A DNA stretch of 64,000 nucleotides from Plantago ovata. Its lineage: Eukaryota; Streptophyta; Magnoliopsida; Lamiales; Plantaginaceae. Of this stretch, positions 45,141-60,729 are shown one piece after another. Position 1 is the stretch's first letter; each line of letters begins with the position of its first letter. Under the pieces are notes generated by a model that saw nothing but the letters and a program-made list of their open reading frames with translations, made no database searches and was not told where the DNA came from. Position numbers and translations under genes: made by a program. The stretch is taken from the NCBI GenBank assembly GCA_028274465.1, contig CM051458.1, positions 89,114,085 through 89,178,084 of the forward strand, given 5' to 3'.

Positions 45141-47309
45141 ATGAACATGTCCACCGGCAAGAAGCTTTGCGGTGAGACCACCACCACCGTCCGGGTGGAT
45201 GTCTTCTCTCTCCTCCCAGACGCCATTGCACTCAACGAAATCCTCTCCAGATTGGACCTCAATTCACTCTGCTCCCTCTCCTGCGTCTCCAAACACTTCC
45301 GTTCGCTCGCCTCTCACTCTCTCTCCACTCTCTCCTCTCTCGATCTCTCTGTAAGTTCTTTCTATACATACCTTGTTTTTTCATTGTTGCTTGCTTGCTT
45401 TTCAATTTATGTAGTAGCTGTTGCAAACAAAACAATGCAGGGATTTTCACCCAAAACAGAAATTTTTGATGTAATTGTTCCGAGGCTGAGAGGACTGGAG
45501 AGTGTAACTATTGATTGCCTCAAATTGGATAATCAATCAGTCATCAATGTCCTCGGCCCGCATATTCGAGAACTCAATTTGCTCAAGTGTGTGTGCATTT
45601 CTAGTTATGTTCTTGAACAGATTGGTCTAAGATGCCCTAACTTGAGGTACATCTTCTTTGATCTGTTCGCCTTTCTATCGATTAATTGTAGTCATCCAAA
45701 TATGTGTAATGCTATTTTCTTTTTTATATGGTAGGATACTTACCCTTGAACTGGCACAATGGAGCTCACCAAATGCTCTCAGGGAAGATCTTATGAAAAT
45801 GCTGAAAGAATTTCTCTGTTTGGAGGTAATGTTTCCACTTTCCATGTCATTTTTCTGCATGTTCTGTGCACTACTGAACAAATACTACTACTTACTATTG
45901 ACTGAAATGATAATATAATCATAGCTTAGCTGTGTACATATTGAATTTGTAATGGCTTTTTGCAGCAATTATCCATAAAGCAACGTGGAATAGATAATTA
46001 CTTGTTTTATTCGGCTTCTCCTGATTTCAGACTCCCCAAATCGGTTAAGTTCCTGAAGTTAAAACCAATAAATGGGCAAGATTTCTCTCAGTTTCTAGAG
46101 AAACATAGAGCCGAGAGAGTGATTTCACAGGAGTTGGCCAGTACAAGTATAACTCCAAATGTATCCTCAAGTGGTTTTACATTGCAAAGCTTGTCACTTG
46201 TCCTAGATGTTATATCTGATAGGCTTATGATTTCAATCACCAGCTCACTACCATTTCTGGTTGAACTGGACTTGAAAGACGAGCCATACATGGAACCAAA
46301 ACTCCCAAATGACTTGACTAGCGCCGGTCTGCAACTTCTAGGCTCTTGTCAGCATCTTACTTCACTCTCAATCATGAGGAGCAAAGTGAACTGTTCTGTA
46401 TCTTTTAAAAAGGTTAATGATGTGGGCATGTTCCTTCTTTCTCAAAGTTGCAGTGGCCTGGAATCTATGAGATTGGCTGGGTTCTCTGTTGTAACTGATG
46501 CTGGGTTTTCATCACTTGTGCGCTCATGCTGTAAGTTAAAGAAGTTTGAGGTATTTGATGCACCATTATTGTCAGACTTGGCATTTAATTACATTGCTGG
46601 CCCTCTTGTTGAATTCAAAGTAGTGTCATGTAACCTCATTACTAGTGAAGCTTTAGCAGAATTTGCCTCTTCCTGTACCTTGGAAGTAATTGATACAAAT
46701 GGTTGTAGGAGTATTGCAGACTCCAGCCTAAATTACATGTCGTGTGTTAAGACATTAAATTCAATAAATCTTGGCGGAGCTGATATCACGGATACTGCGC
46801 TTGGTGTTTTGAGTAAAGGGGATTTGCCTATTGTCAAGTTGTGCTTAAGAGGTTGCGCTAGAGTAACTGACCGAGGAATTATCTGCTTGCTGAATGAGGG
46901 AAGGAGGATCAGGAAAACACTATCCCATCTTGATATTAGCCACATGCCAGGAGTTTCCGATGAATCCATTCTTGCTATTGTGTCAAATACTGAATCTATT
47001 ACCGAGCTATGTATAAGGTCTTGCTTTCACGTCACTGATTTATCTATAAAAGCGTTGGCTTCTAGGAAGTCAGATAGTAGGGTTTTGCTTCAAAAGCTGG
47101 ATCTTTATAAGTGCAAAGGGCTCTCTGTGGGAGTTTTAGAGTTATTTCAGAGGCCTCTATTTCGTGGTTTAAGGTGGATTGGAGTTGGCAGTACTTCCTT
47201 GCAAAGGGAGTGGGCGGACTTGAAGACGATTTCCCAAATGCGTCCATGGCTGACCATTTGTACTGACGACTGTGAAGTTGGATGCCATGATGGATGGCAA
47301 TTTCACTGA
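45141..47309 (+). CDS. F-box/leucine-rich repeat protein (FBL10-like, tentative)
   Basis: Exons 45141-45350, 45441-45646, 45735-45825 and 45966-47309 join in phase to 616 residues. Residues about 20-70 form an F-box (FSLLPDAIALNEILSRLDL, then SLSCVSKHFRSLAS), which in this class docks on SKP1 in an SCF ubiquitin ligase. The remainder is built of LRRs of the RNI type, clearest in the last third: LCLRGCARVTDRGI, LDISHMPGVSDESI, LCIRSCFHVTDLSI, LDLYKCKGLSVGVL. The C-terminus ends in a Cys- and Trp-rich tail (RPWLTICTDDCEVGCHDGW). It is presumably a substrate receptor; the target is unknown. Intron 1 is only 90 bases, a multiple of three, and stop-free. The gene converges with the PP2C gene on the other strand. 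Assignment to FBL10 is from memory; the family is secure. Confidence 0.9.
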
Positions 47310-48104
47310 AGTTGGACCCTCTTTCTAAATAGTGTGTTGTAGTTTTTCTTCATTTACTTTATTTATTTAGGAAAAACTTATGAAAACACCGAACACTTGC
47401 TCCTTTAAAAGATTGTGTTGTTTAGTGTGTAAAACATGGAAAAACTGTGCTTAATAAGACCTGCTGTCTCTTGATTTTCTGGCAATTGCAGGCTTTCTTT
47501 ATATCTTCAGAACCGTGGATTTTGTTGTTTTAGACGAGCATTGCTCTAAAAATACGTCTAGCATTCAGTTGTGGGAAGAATTTTCCAAGTTAACTTGTTG
47601 AATGGTTACAAACAACTCATAATATGGACAGTCATGATCATCTTCAGGTGGCTGCAATATTGTGCTGATAGGTGATAGCAACACGGATAACTGCACCGAA
47701 CAATGTTTTGCGTGCTGGAACTGGACAATCATGTTTTGCGTGCTGGAACTGGACAATCATGATCATCTTCATGATGTTATTAAACAAAATGGCGAACTCA
47801 TGATGTAGAAAGGCCTCAGATGTAGGCAACTGATAGCAAGGAAATAGTAATAATTAAAAAGCAGAGAAGGAAATGAAGCAAATGTGTATGTCTATTTCCC
47901 AGCAAGCTATTATATAGGTTCTGAATAAAGCTAACAGTACATACAAAAACGTTTCTCTATCAAACCTCCTACACTGATAGTCGACCACCATTGTAGTCAA
48001 TCCCTTACCCAAGCTGTACCGAACTGTTCGCTACTTTTACTGCTACAAGATCTTGTGCAGCCAGTCCTCACGAAAGGCTTCTTACACAAAATACTTGCGG
48101 TTAT
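47310..48104. other. Convergent intergenic spacer with a 28-base duplication
   Basis: It holds the 3' UTRs of the two converging genes. GTTTTGCGTGCTGGAACTGG and ACAATCAT occur twice head to tail at 47704-47731 and 47733-47760. Related TCATGATCATCTTCA words flank them. Confidence 0.5.
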
Positions 48105-48289
48105 CTATGTTACCCGGACTCTTTTCCATGCATAATACCTGTGTTGGACACCCAATACTCAGGGCATGGGTATAGCAATAGGACACTTCATTTAAGTCTA
48201 AAAAGTGCTTCTTTTTCCATGAAATAGCGAGTCCGACACCTGGATACACACCTGTGTCAGGTACTTAGTGCCAAGTCCGGGTAGTATAG
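48105..48289. mobile_element. Small MITE in the PP2C 3' UTR
   Basis: CTATGTTACCCGGACTC at the left faces AAGTCCGGGTAGTATAG at the right, a 17-base imperfect inverted repeat on a 185-base element. It ends four bases from the PP2C stop codon, so it forms most of that gene's proximal 3' UTR and may supply its polyadenylation signals. Confidence 0.65.
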
Positions 48290-48293
48290 CCCC

Positions 48294-51200
48294 TTATAAC
48301 CATTTTCTCCAACTCAGGGATCTTTTGTCGATAGGTAAGAACCTCGGAAGACTTAGCAAACTGTTAACTCGGGTAATTCCTTCAAGCGCAGACCATTCCT
48401 CATCCTCAGCTGTTGATAGGCATTCAGCTAGGCTCCTCTTGGACTGTCCTACAGTCTTATCTATCGGTTTCTCATCCACCACTTCCTCAATAACAGGCAC
48501 TATTTCACTAGACTCTTTACTTGTAGGCACAGAGGCTGCATGGGAAACTACAACATCGATCTTTTGGTCCTCAGAGTTCAAACTTGGGGAAACTTTACAT
48601 GTTTCTGCTTCTGAACCCTTCTTCTCTTCTTCATGAACATTATTAACCACATCATTTTGTACATCAAGCGTTTGATCGAGAAATAAACATACAACTGCAC
48701 AATCGTCATTCTTTGATGTTGGGTACTTGAGCCTCCATGCTCTAGTGGCACAGTCGACAAGAGCTCTGGCAGAAGTTCCCCGACTAGGTGCCGCTGCCAC
48801 AATGTCCACTGCTTCCTTATTTGAGAGAACATCCCAAACCTGAGTCAAAGTTTACTATCTTTAAAGGCCAGCATAGAGATAATATTTCAATTAACTAATC
48901 ATTGAGCTTCACAGTAGACATGCCTCAAAACAAGATTGTAACCGTAGATTTCTATTGGGATGAATTCAGTTTTTTTTTTTTTAGGTAAATATCTATACGA
49001 TAATGATACAAAAGGGCAGGAGAAAAATACCCCATCAGTAGCAAGAATCACAAACTCGTCTCTCTCGGTAATGTGGTGGTGATAAACGTCTGGGATGGAA
49101 ATTAAACCAAAGTCCTTTAAACAGAAATCCCCAAAGGCCCGGGCCATGGCTAAGCCTGGTGAATCACTATTAGGCAACCATACACGTGCAACTTCTGGTT
49201 CATCTTGTAATGCGAAAACACGCCCTTTACATTTCTGGATCCTAGCTGCTTCTCCTGAAATAAGAGAGTGAATATTTAGTTCTTCAATGGATGCATGAAA
49301 AGAGCGGATATTTATGTACTGTATTTGTCTAATGATTAGAGAAAATAATGAGAAAGGAGTACTTGGAAGATTAGGTTTCAAGTCGACAGTCAACTGTAAA
49401 GCCACCAAACCATTGTCCTTATCTCGTGTTGCCAGCACTGCTCTTGAGTCACCAACATTTCCTATTATAAGATCCTGACCCTGGAAAATAATTTAGCTGA
49501 AGTTGTAAATTGTATTGCATATTTGTATCTCTGTTAGAAAAATACCAGAGAGTATAAGTATACACACAAAAGGACAACCATATTGGAGCCAAATCATCGA
49601 GATGGTATCAATTTAGGATTAGATTCTAACATAAGCCCGAATACTAGAGCCAGTATCAATTGACAAATGCCAAGCAAACCACCAAGTGCAACACATCGGA
49701 ACAGATTTAAAGTAACACCCATCTCTTTAAGTGGACTAGGTTGGTTTTGTCCAATACTTGACCACAAACTTGAGAATTTCAAACAAGAAAAGTTGACGAT
49801 CTAAGAGATAATCCAATAGACTGCATCCAAACCAAAGAGTCAAATACAAACCCCAGATTACATACTTTTAACAGCCAGACACCACAAAGTAAAAATGATA
49901 CTGTTGTTGGACATCTAAACATAGCAAGAGATTCTGCCAATATAAGCCCACAGACTTTGTTCTAAATAGGCAGCAAAGTGAACGTATGCTTTTTTGAACA
50001 ATATTTCATAGCCAACAGTAGCCAACTGAGGGGGCAGCAGGGTCACTCCATCCCCCTCAATTCTTGCGTGCCAGTGTACGACATGTGTGCATATAAAAAA
50101 GCAAAATCTTTACAATGTTAACAATGGCACTTGTAAATCCCACACACCCCACACACAAACACCCACACACACAGAAAACAAAAAAAAAAGGCCAAGACAC
50201 AGCAATCAACCACCACCCGAATTATACTTCACTTTTTGGGAGATTTGGTATTACGCATCATTAGCGACTTGTTATATGCTATTGCTTATGAGTTGAATAT
50301 TTGATTTTTACCCATAAAAGAGAAGTTCAGCATCAATATAAACAGGAATATTCTGTTTCAGTTATGGTTGAGAGTGCAAAGCTTCATGTATTTTCTTTAG
50401 TATATGGGCTTATTCGTATGACATTGATATTGTCGGTTAGAAAGACCAAAATTTAACAAGTTTTTAATATTATCATGAAATCCTACTCACAATATACTGG
50501 AAATCCGGAACAGTTCGTGAAAGATTACATAATATTTGCTCTAAAGTTCCTACCAATTAGAAGACAACTTTTCATAATAATTTCTGTAATGGTTTTACTA
50601 AATCCAGTATTTGTTCATGCTATAGACTTGCTATTCAAATCTTCAATTCTAATATTAAATTAGACAATTACTAAATAAAAAACCTTAGTTCAACTTTCAC
50701 TGGGATAAGATTTAATCTGGATTGACCACTCATAACTAAGAATTCGAACATCTAATATATTCAGAAACTAAACGCCAAAGAAAATCTATACGTCATTCAA
50801 TCATCTACTTCCATATGAACTTTTTCGAACATGCTGGAGCCACCAATTGCTCAAAACTGCCCAATAATGTTACAGACAATATGTAGCCAAATCCAATGCA
50901 GGTTATGTATACTACAGATTACAGTGGCACGTGCAATAAAAGACGGATTTTTTTTACTGTAAGGATAGATTGATAATGATTACGTATAATTTCTGCACAG
51001 TTGCATCATTAATTTATAACTTGTCCATTCAAGAAGAGCCATTGCATGATATCCCCCCAAAATGGAATGATTTAATTCGTCACTTATCAACTACGGTCTG
51101 AATTTCAGCCATAAAACGGAGAACTGATTCAGAACATGCCTTCGATCAGCATCCTTTACTAAGAACACAAGTACAAGCATATGCAGCTGAATGTAATTGT

Positions 51201-52210
51201 AAAATAACTCTACACATACTGGCTACTGCAGAATAAATGCAATCCATTCCATGTATCTTTACGGAGTAATAGAGCAGAAAAGGCGCACTAGACAGTAGTT
51301 AACTGAGATTAGGTAAAATGGACAAGGAATACCTGCTTGATCAATGCAACTGCAGTTGTACCACTACAATAGCAATCAATAGTAGGATGCAACTTCAATT
51401 CTTTATCCATCAACTTATAAGCCTTCAATATCGAATTCTTTAGCGGAATATGCACCTCAGGAACCTTCTCAGGCTCCTCTGCTTCCACCAACTCACACCC
51501 CTCATCATCCTCCAGGAAATCATCGAACCGTCTCATCACTTCACCATTCTCATTCGACGAAGCTGCTTCCTCCTCGTTCTCAGGCTTACTCTCCATCTCC
51601 GAACGAAGCAACATCGGAAGAGCATCTCTAACTCTCCTTGCAACCATGTGTCCATAAGGACCATGACCATCAAACACTCCGCAAAATGTCGCCTTTGCAT
51701 CATCACCATCACCTCCGGTACAGAAATTCTACCGTTATATAAACAAAAACAATCAGGCCAAGCAAATCATAAACTTACCCAAAATAGAAACAACAAACAA
51801 CAACTCATATTTTTCAACTCTTCACAAGGTCAACCAATCATAAGCCTAAAAATCCAATATTTTCAACTAGTCCAACTTAACTAAACAAAGAATAACAAAA
51901 GTAAAAACAAGAAAAAAAAACAGACCTCCCAGAAGAGCATGGCATCTTGATTAGTCCCTTTCTTGCCTTGCTGGGTGTACAAGCAGGAGATTTGGGTCGA
52001 CCCATTTGAAAACAACCGACCCGGGATTTGATGCAGAGCACGCTCCTCGGCCACCACGGCTGCGGCGGCGCCGCCGCTTAGCTTGCTGAAAAGGCTGACG
52101 AAATCACCGGAGCCACCAGTGTTCTTTCTCAACTTGGAATCTGCTACCTTATTCTTGTCCCCCCAGTCTGTGTTTTTTTTACCGTTGGTGGAAGAATAAC
52201 AAATACCCAT
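48294..52210 (-). CDS. Protein phosphatase 2C, clade E type (PP2C33/18-like)
   Basis: Exons 52210-51926, 51728-51333, 49480-49363, 49254-49031 and 48839-48294 join in phase to 522 residues. The enzyme removes phosphate from Ser/Thr using a Mn/Mg pair. Metal-binding motifs are present: FCGVFDGHG (Asp 115), GNVGDSRAV, MARAFGDFCLKDFGL, ATDGVWD (Asp 340) and SKNDDCAVV (Asp 386/387). The start MGICYSS was preferred over an ATG 18 bases upstream because Gly2 with Cys4 gives the N-myristoylation/palmitoylation signature typical of this clade, pointing to the plasma membrane. An acidic insert (about 145-195) and the C-terminal SALEGITRVNSLLSLPRFLP block also match the clade. The last residues (IDKRSLSWRKWL) run into a MITE edge. 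Intron 2 is about 1.85 kb and carries a CA-rich tract near 50140-50175. Confidence 0.93.
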
Positions 52211-53228
52211 TAATTTTGATTGTTGCACTCTTTACTAATCCAACGACAAGAAGAAGCTATGGTTCCGGAAAGTGTTGTAGGTTATTGAAAATACTGAAAA
52301 GAAGAAATCTTTGGTAAGTTAAGAAGATTCTGAGGGTAGTAGTATAATGATTGATTATGATTTATGAAAGGGGGAGTTAGAGAGAAGAGTGAAATGCGGA
52401 TGAGAGAGAGAGAGAGGCGAGGCTAGGCTAGGACAAGCAGGCAAGATTCAGGTGAGAGAGGTGCGGAGTAGTTATTGATCTTTTTTTTTTTTTTCCGACT
52501 TTTTTAGGTTTTGATGATTCTTCTCAATTTTGCAACTTCGTTTTGTATTTTTTCTTGTTTTCTTTTTTCCACTTCAGGAAGTATTTTGGATTGATTTGTA
52601 TGAGATGATTTAAAACTCAACGAAATGTTTAAAAATAAAAAGTATAGATAAAAAATAATGTGGTGGTAGTATGTTCAAGGGCTAAATCGTTTATATCTTT
52701 TGAGTCGGTTAATCCACACAATATGCATCTTGTACATTTGAAATCTTGGTTTAGTGAATACAAGTATTTTATCGTTTGATTCATATTCACAACTAGGTTG
52801 GTAATAATGTGGTTGTAGTGTGTACTTGTAGTAGTAGTAATAGTAATAATTAAGTGTGCAATGTGTGAATTAAGTTAAGAGTAAAAAATACAACAAGTCA
52901 GATTAGGTTTCAACAGAAATGGGGCCTTAAATGTTTGGTCATTTTCCGTGAAGTAGAAAAAACTGAAATGAATTCTAATCTTGGTAGCAAAATGGATCCA
53001 ATGTGAATTTTACTTGAGTTTATAGTTAATTAGTTATATAGAAGTACCACTTATACTATATACTATTACTTCTCGATTATTGTTGTGGTGGTTGCTTGTG
53101 TTGGTGGGAAGAAGATGTACTGTAATTGTTGTAGAGTCTTTTTTTTTTTTTTTTAAACATTAAATTTAACTATTTTACACTATTTCTTTATTATTTTATA
53201 ACTTAAAATACATAATTATATCAATCTT
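52211..53228. promoter_or_regulatory. Leader and promoter region of the PP2C gene
   Basis: Upstream of the ATG (minus strand) the leader includes a CT run (GAGAGAGAGAGAGAG on plus at about 52404). Beyond about 52500 the sequence is AT-rich with nothing else recognised. A second in-frame ATG at 52228 gives a six-residue longer alternative start. Confidence 0.35.
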
Positions 53229-56156
53229 ATGACTACATCTAGGTTCAAATCTCCAACTTCTCATGTGAAATTTCAACACCAAGCCGTCAGCGGCGGACAT
53301 AGATTTGAAGTTCGGAGGGAGGAAATTACATATATAGGTTTGATTAAGAGGTTGGGAGGGGGGGGGACAAATTTTGAAAAATCAACAATATTACCTAAAA
53401 AAAATCTTATTAATATTTTAGGGGAGCGGACATCCCACAATGTACACCCCTGACTCCTCTTCGCCAATCGTTACCACCAAACCACCTTATCAATCTTAAG
53501 TGTTGTAGTATTCGTTCCATGGAACTTGGAAAATTGAATACTAGAAGATGCATCAGTTTGACAAAAACAGAAAACGAGATCAAAGCATTGGAGATCGAAT
53601 CAGTTGGTAGTTACTCCCCATATAACTAAGTCAATTATGATTTACGTATAATTTTACATTTATATTTCAATATTGAAATGAAATAAATATGCAAAAATAT
53701 CGATTGAGAGGCAAAATAAATTAGAGAAAAAGTAGTAAAAAAATGAGCGTTTATAATTTTATGTGATATTCGAAAATAAAAAAAAGTATATTTACCGTTT
53801 TATGTGGGTATGGTGTAAAATGTTTCGTTGAATTTGGGATGGAGGTCAACATGGCAACACGTGATATGATTTAGAAACCTAGGTGACCTCATTTACTACA
53901 TTAGTTGTGTTGTTGATGTATGTCTCCTAATTTTTAACAGTACACTTTGTAGTTTATTCTATGTTTCTATTCTAACATTAGATAAACCGTTAATTAATTA
54001 ATTCTTCTAGGTAATTAAAATGGTTACATTTATCATGTGAAGCTAAGTAAGCTCATATTAGATTAGATTAGATTAAGAGTAAACTACGGGAAATTCATGG
54101 AGGAAAGAAGAATCCTTGAGACCTTGACAGTGGTACTTACGTTCAGGTATAAGATAAACTTCCCTAATTTCTCTCAGAATCCAATTTATTGGAAGTTGAA
54201 CTATATGAAGCCCGACCCTTCAATTCGTGGGATAAGTGACATGAGCTATTAACTTCACACATGCATATCATACTACTATATGTTATTTAAATTGCACATA
54301 TAAGGGATTTGGAAAACTAAATATGATATGCATATGAATAATAAAGACCGCATATCCATTATGAACGCAATAAAATTTGACCACCCTCTTCGATATCCAC
54401 TCACTAGCAAGAGGCAAGAGGCGGAGGTGACGAATTGACAAACCAATTCTAGTCAAGTCCAATGATGCGGAATACTTTTTGATGTAAATTTAGAGAATTT
54501 AGCATAAACGTACCGAAAATATGATCTTTTCCTAAAGATTTTGTAAAATATGACTGGTAGTTAAAGCACAAGCTACTTACCACCCAGGTTGCATCCAAGG
54601 GTCCAATGCTATACTGTAGTATTGGTGGTTTATTAATGAACCAACAGTAATTACTAAGTACTCCTATATAACTATACAATCTGGACTCTGGGGTGTGGAT
54701 CGAAGAAGTTTGGACCACGCCAAAACATCAACATACAACATATATGTATACCACTCAATTAATTCCTCCGTCAATTATTGCATGTAGATGTATACCACGT
54801 AGAAAATCTGAATTATTATTGGGACCAAAGATGACTGTACGTGTGTGTACGTATCAGTTAGGTGGTGTATGTTTATCAATAAAAAAATATTTAAATCAAG
54901 TATATGGAGCTATAATAAAATAAGAAATTATGTGAAATTTGGAAATGTAACACCCGAAAGATGCTTATATATATTTATGAATGAAAAATGCTTTTATATA
55001 TATTTCTCGGACAAAAGTACAAAGAAGGTAAAACGAACTAGTAGCAACCTAACGAGCTCAATGGGACACAGCACCAGAGCTACCAAACTAAACCAACTAC
55101 CAACCAAATACAAGGGCCAAAGTGGCAGTAGTCTAGCTTGCTATCTTGAGCGCCTCAGCAAAGAACAAACCGATAAGCAATAGGCCGCCTGGAGGGAACC
55201 AGTAGTATATGGCTAATGAACAGAGGAAAGAGCTTAGACTCCAAGAACCAGGTACCAAAGCAGGGCCAAAAATGCTTTTATATGAGTAATACTTATATTT
55301 ATGTAAAATGGTACCGTGAAGTCAATAAATTGTTAGGGGTAGGAATTTAATTGGTCTTGGACATAGCGTACCGCGCGCGTTCATTATATGTGCAAATAGT
55401 GAATTTAGCTGGCTGCAGCAGTGCTGTACTACATGCATACAACACAGATGAATCATGCATGCATTTTCTTTCTTGTCTGATAAATTAAGAAGAGACCAAT
55501 ATATATTGTTGTTATGTTAAATGTACATCCAGGCTCATGTGACTTAATTTATACTACTCGTATATGTTTTATGAAGGATAGCAAATGGTTTATCTTAACA
55601 TACCATAATTACTTAAATTGCTTGCTTGTCGGTGGGTGCTCTTGAGGTGGAGACTTAAGTTAGGATTGGATAGTAGTTACCCCGCTGATCAAAAATGGTT
55701 TACTTTGTGTTTGATAGACCTAGCTATCGTATTAATCCTAACTTGAGTCTTGACTTCGGAATACGTATTGGCATAGGGTGGAGAAGTGAATCACTAGTTA
55801 ATGGGCCGGAGGGTTCGTGTCTCTTTACTTCTTCGTGGGTTCCCTTTTATTCATCCGTGTTTGGTTCCTTGGTTCTTCATCTATCTCTTGTTTTGGTAAA
55901 AAGTTTCGGTTGAAGTATCATTGGCTTTTTGTGGTCAGACTTGAATTGGTCAAGTTTAAAAGTTCCCCCCATGTTGGATAGTGTAGGTTTTTTTTTTTAA
56001 AAACTTTTTTAGGCTTTAGTTTGAGGCACCCCGTGTGTTAGGGAAGTTGTGCTTTTTATTTTGTTGTAATCGTCCCGAACATTTTTTGTGATTTTTTAAT
56101 AGATTTTTAGCTGTTTTTTTTTTCTTCCATCATTACAGTACTCAACCAGGATCCAA
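53229..56156. other. Intergenic with degenerate repeat scraps
   Basis: Bases 53285-53460 carry GCGGCGGACATAGATTTGAA, a run of nine G and ACACCCCTGACTCC, typical of eroded dispersed plant repeats. An inverted pair (about 55653-55672 and 55723-55746) can form a hairpin. Bases 55950-56120 resemble a LINE 3' tail (TTGTTGTAATCGTC..). No gene is supported. Confidence 0.4.
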
Positions 56157-56811
56157 GGGCGGACCTATGAAGGGACTGGGGTGGGCTGAAGCCTACCATG
56201 AAATGTAAATTTTTATTAACTACTTCCTCCGGTAACTTATAAGAACCCCAATTCATTTTGTTGACTTTTTCGACGTCCAGTTTGACCTCAAATTAATCAT
56301 AACTCATTGTGAAAAAAGTAATTTTTAAAATTATATTATGAAAGTACACTTCTTATATTTTCATAATATAAGTTTTAAAATTATTATTTCAGAATAAATT
56401 ATGATTAATTTGATGTCAAACCGGACATAAAAAAAGACAACAAAATGAAATGAGGTTCTTCAAAGTTACCGGAGGAAGTAGTATACATAACTTTATGTAA
56501 CTAAAATTTGTTTGTCCGAGTGGTGAAAACTTGGGACTTTGAATGAAGTGATCTAGGCTAGCTCGATCCTTGCAATTGCATCTTCCAATTCTTTATTTTT
56601 CCTTACCTTTCACCCCCTATTTCTCCATTTTCTCTATATGTTTTCAAATTTTCTTTACTAATAATTTTAGTTTTATCTAATACATTTTTTTTCTTCTTCT
56701 CATTGCATTTATGTTTTTTTTTTTTTTTTTCCATATTTCTCTATTCCTCCATTATTTCTATTTCATCCTTCCCTTCAAATTAGCCTACCCAAAAATAAAT
56801 TTCTGAATCCG
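56157..56811. mobile_element. hAT-like element carrying nested insertions
   Basis: AAGGGCGGACC at the left faces GAATCCGCCCTA at the right, the GGGCGGA terminus common in plant hAT MITEs. Flanking CAGGATCC and ATGGATCC agree at 6-7 of 8 bases. It contains the Stowaway-like element at 56221-56480 and a tRNA-like stretch (TTGTCCGAGTGGTGAAAAC, then AGCTCGATCC) near 56510-56580. Confidence 0.45.
56221..56480. mobile_element. Stowaway-like MITE
   Basis: TACTTCCTCCGGTAACTT at 56221-56238 is the perfect inverse of AAGTTACCGGAGGAAGTA at 56463-56480, with TA at each outer edge as for Tc1/mariner-type insertion. The interior is also largely self-complementary. The fragment at 1-129 is the same family. 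Confidence 0.85.
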
Positions 56812-57141
56812 CCCTAGCATGGATCCACTTCATTACAACCTTTTAATTTCAATTTTGTCCTAGTTTAATTTGCAACAATTCAATCGTGTCTGACTCTCTG
56901 ATCATCTCATTCACTTATATATATTATCACAATTTCAAATCCTAATTAATTTACTGCCAAAGAACTCAAACTTTAAGTTTCAATTTAATCACACCACTAT
57001 TTGAAATACAAAACAATTTATAATTTACAAACCTTGAAATTTTAATACATCGGTGACATCGGTGTACAACAGGCTGGAACATGACTTAGCTTGTGCACTA
57101 AACCTAACATAACACCATCAAAGTTGAAACATATAATCTTA
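56812..57141. other. Intergenic, nothing recognised
   Basis: Short AT-rich spacer with no feature seen. Confidence 0.5.
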
Positions 57142-57292
<151 letters not shown>

Positions 57293-57299
57293 GTATATA

Positions 57300-59428
<2,129 letters not shown>

Positions 59429-59571
59429 ACCAATGAGGTCTAGCTCAATTGGTTAGACTGAGGTGTCATGACACTAGAGATCATAGTTTCAATTCTCGCC
59501 AAGTGCGAGATTATTTATAGTTTATTACTAGCTTTGTAATGCTACTTGAAATTGTAATGGTTCGATTATTA
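59429..59571 (+). mobile_element. tRNA-derived SINE, copy 2
   Basis: Starting ACCAATGAGGTCTAGC, it has an A box TAGCTCAATTGG and a B box-like AGTTTCAATTC, then GCCAAGTGCGAG..TAGCTTTGTAATGCTACTT. TATATATATACTCC precedes and follows it (ending at 59428 and 59588) as target duplication. It is the same family as 7429-7557 and equally lacks a tRNA acceptor stem. Confidence 0.8.
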
Positions 59572-59588
59572 ATATATATATATACTCC

Positions 59589-60729
59589 GGCATATACTGT
59601 AGGTCCAAACAAGTTGACCACTCTTTGTCTTGTTGTTCATCGTTTCTTCCGTTTCGATCATGATGCTCCTTACCAACAATTCAGCACATCAATAAAATCG
59701 ACTACCCTTTTATTCAAAAGTAAAAAGGTTTACAGCACCATGACAATCACTAGAGTTTTTCCACAAGATTTTAAACCAAATATAATTATTAATTAGCAGT
59801 CAAAGACTTAAAGTAGATAGAAGCCAAAAAGTTAAATGCCAAATAACGCAATTCCATTTTATGCATGGCCTGGCCGCCCTACAAAATGCTCCGTAGTATA
59901 GTAGTTGACATAATTCACCAATTCTCCACCAATGGAATGAAAAGTCTCTCTATATAATATTTTCCACTCTCATTAGAATCAGTAGCACAAGTGCGCCAAT
60001 CATACTTCGTCTCTCATCTAAACTATATACGACATTATACGTTTTACGAGAGGGAGTGAGTACTAAATCATAAAATGTACTAATAATTTGGAGTTGGGAG
60101 TGGAAGCCATGGTTATGGTTATGTAGCAAATATATTTGGGCAGAGGGATGCAGTTGTCGGGATCTATAGTGTACATGTGGCCTGTATATAATCTTTCACA
60201 GCTCCTCTATAGCTCTTTCCAGTTTCCACTTGGTCTGGATCATATATGATCATTTGGACATATCCCAAGTTTGGTGGCCAAAAGTCTTTTCATCCTTTGC
60301 TTATTTATTAATTGTATCTTTCACGATAAACATCTGGGGCCTATATATATGATGATATATCTATATCGTATCATATCAATGATTAATTAATTTATCAACA
60401 AATTGCCAGATTATTGAAGCATTTGCGAAGCAATGATTACTCTACAAGCATACTTCAATCCACATGGCCTATTAGTCATTATGATGATATACATATGTAC
60501 TCCTACATAGGTTTATCTTCAAGACTTCAGCCCCAAAGTTTTGACTTGAACAACAATTATTGCAAGTGTGCGGAACTATTTAATTCATTAACTTTAACAA
60601 CCAAGTTTTCCAAAAGGTTCCGAGTATTTGTGAAGGCCCAATAAAAGATATCGGAACTATTTGCAAGGCCTAGGCCCACTAGCCGAAGATCCAAAACTAC
60701 AAATTGTTAAGGGCGGGAGATTGGACCAA
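59589..60729. other. Intergenic and promoter region of the HemK gene
   Basis: No gene is supported. The sequence is AT-rich with several TATATAA-like words. The last 100 bases are the leader of the methyltransferase gene. Confidence 0.4.

Noticed and set aside
52211..52228. PP2C start at the upstream ATG (52228)
   Set aside because: Starting at 52210 places MGIC at the N-terminus, the lipid-modification signature of this clade; the longer form would abolish it.
54845..55183. 112-codon frame
   Set aside because: Its first half is AT-rich filler and no domain is recognised in the second half; there is no gene structure around it.
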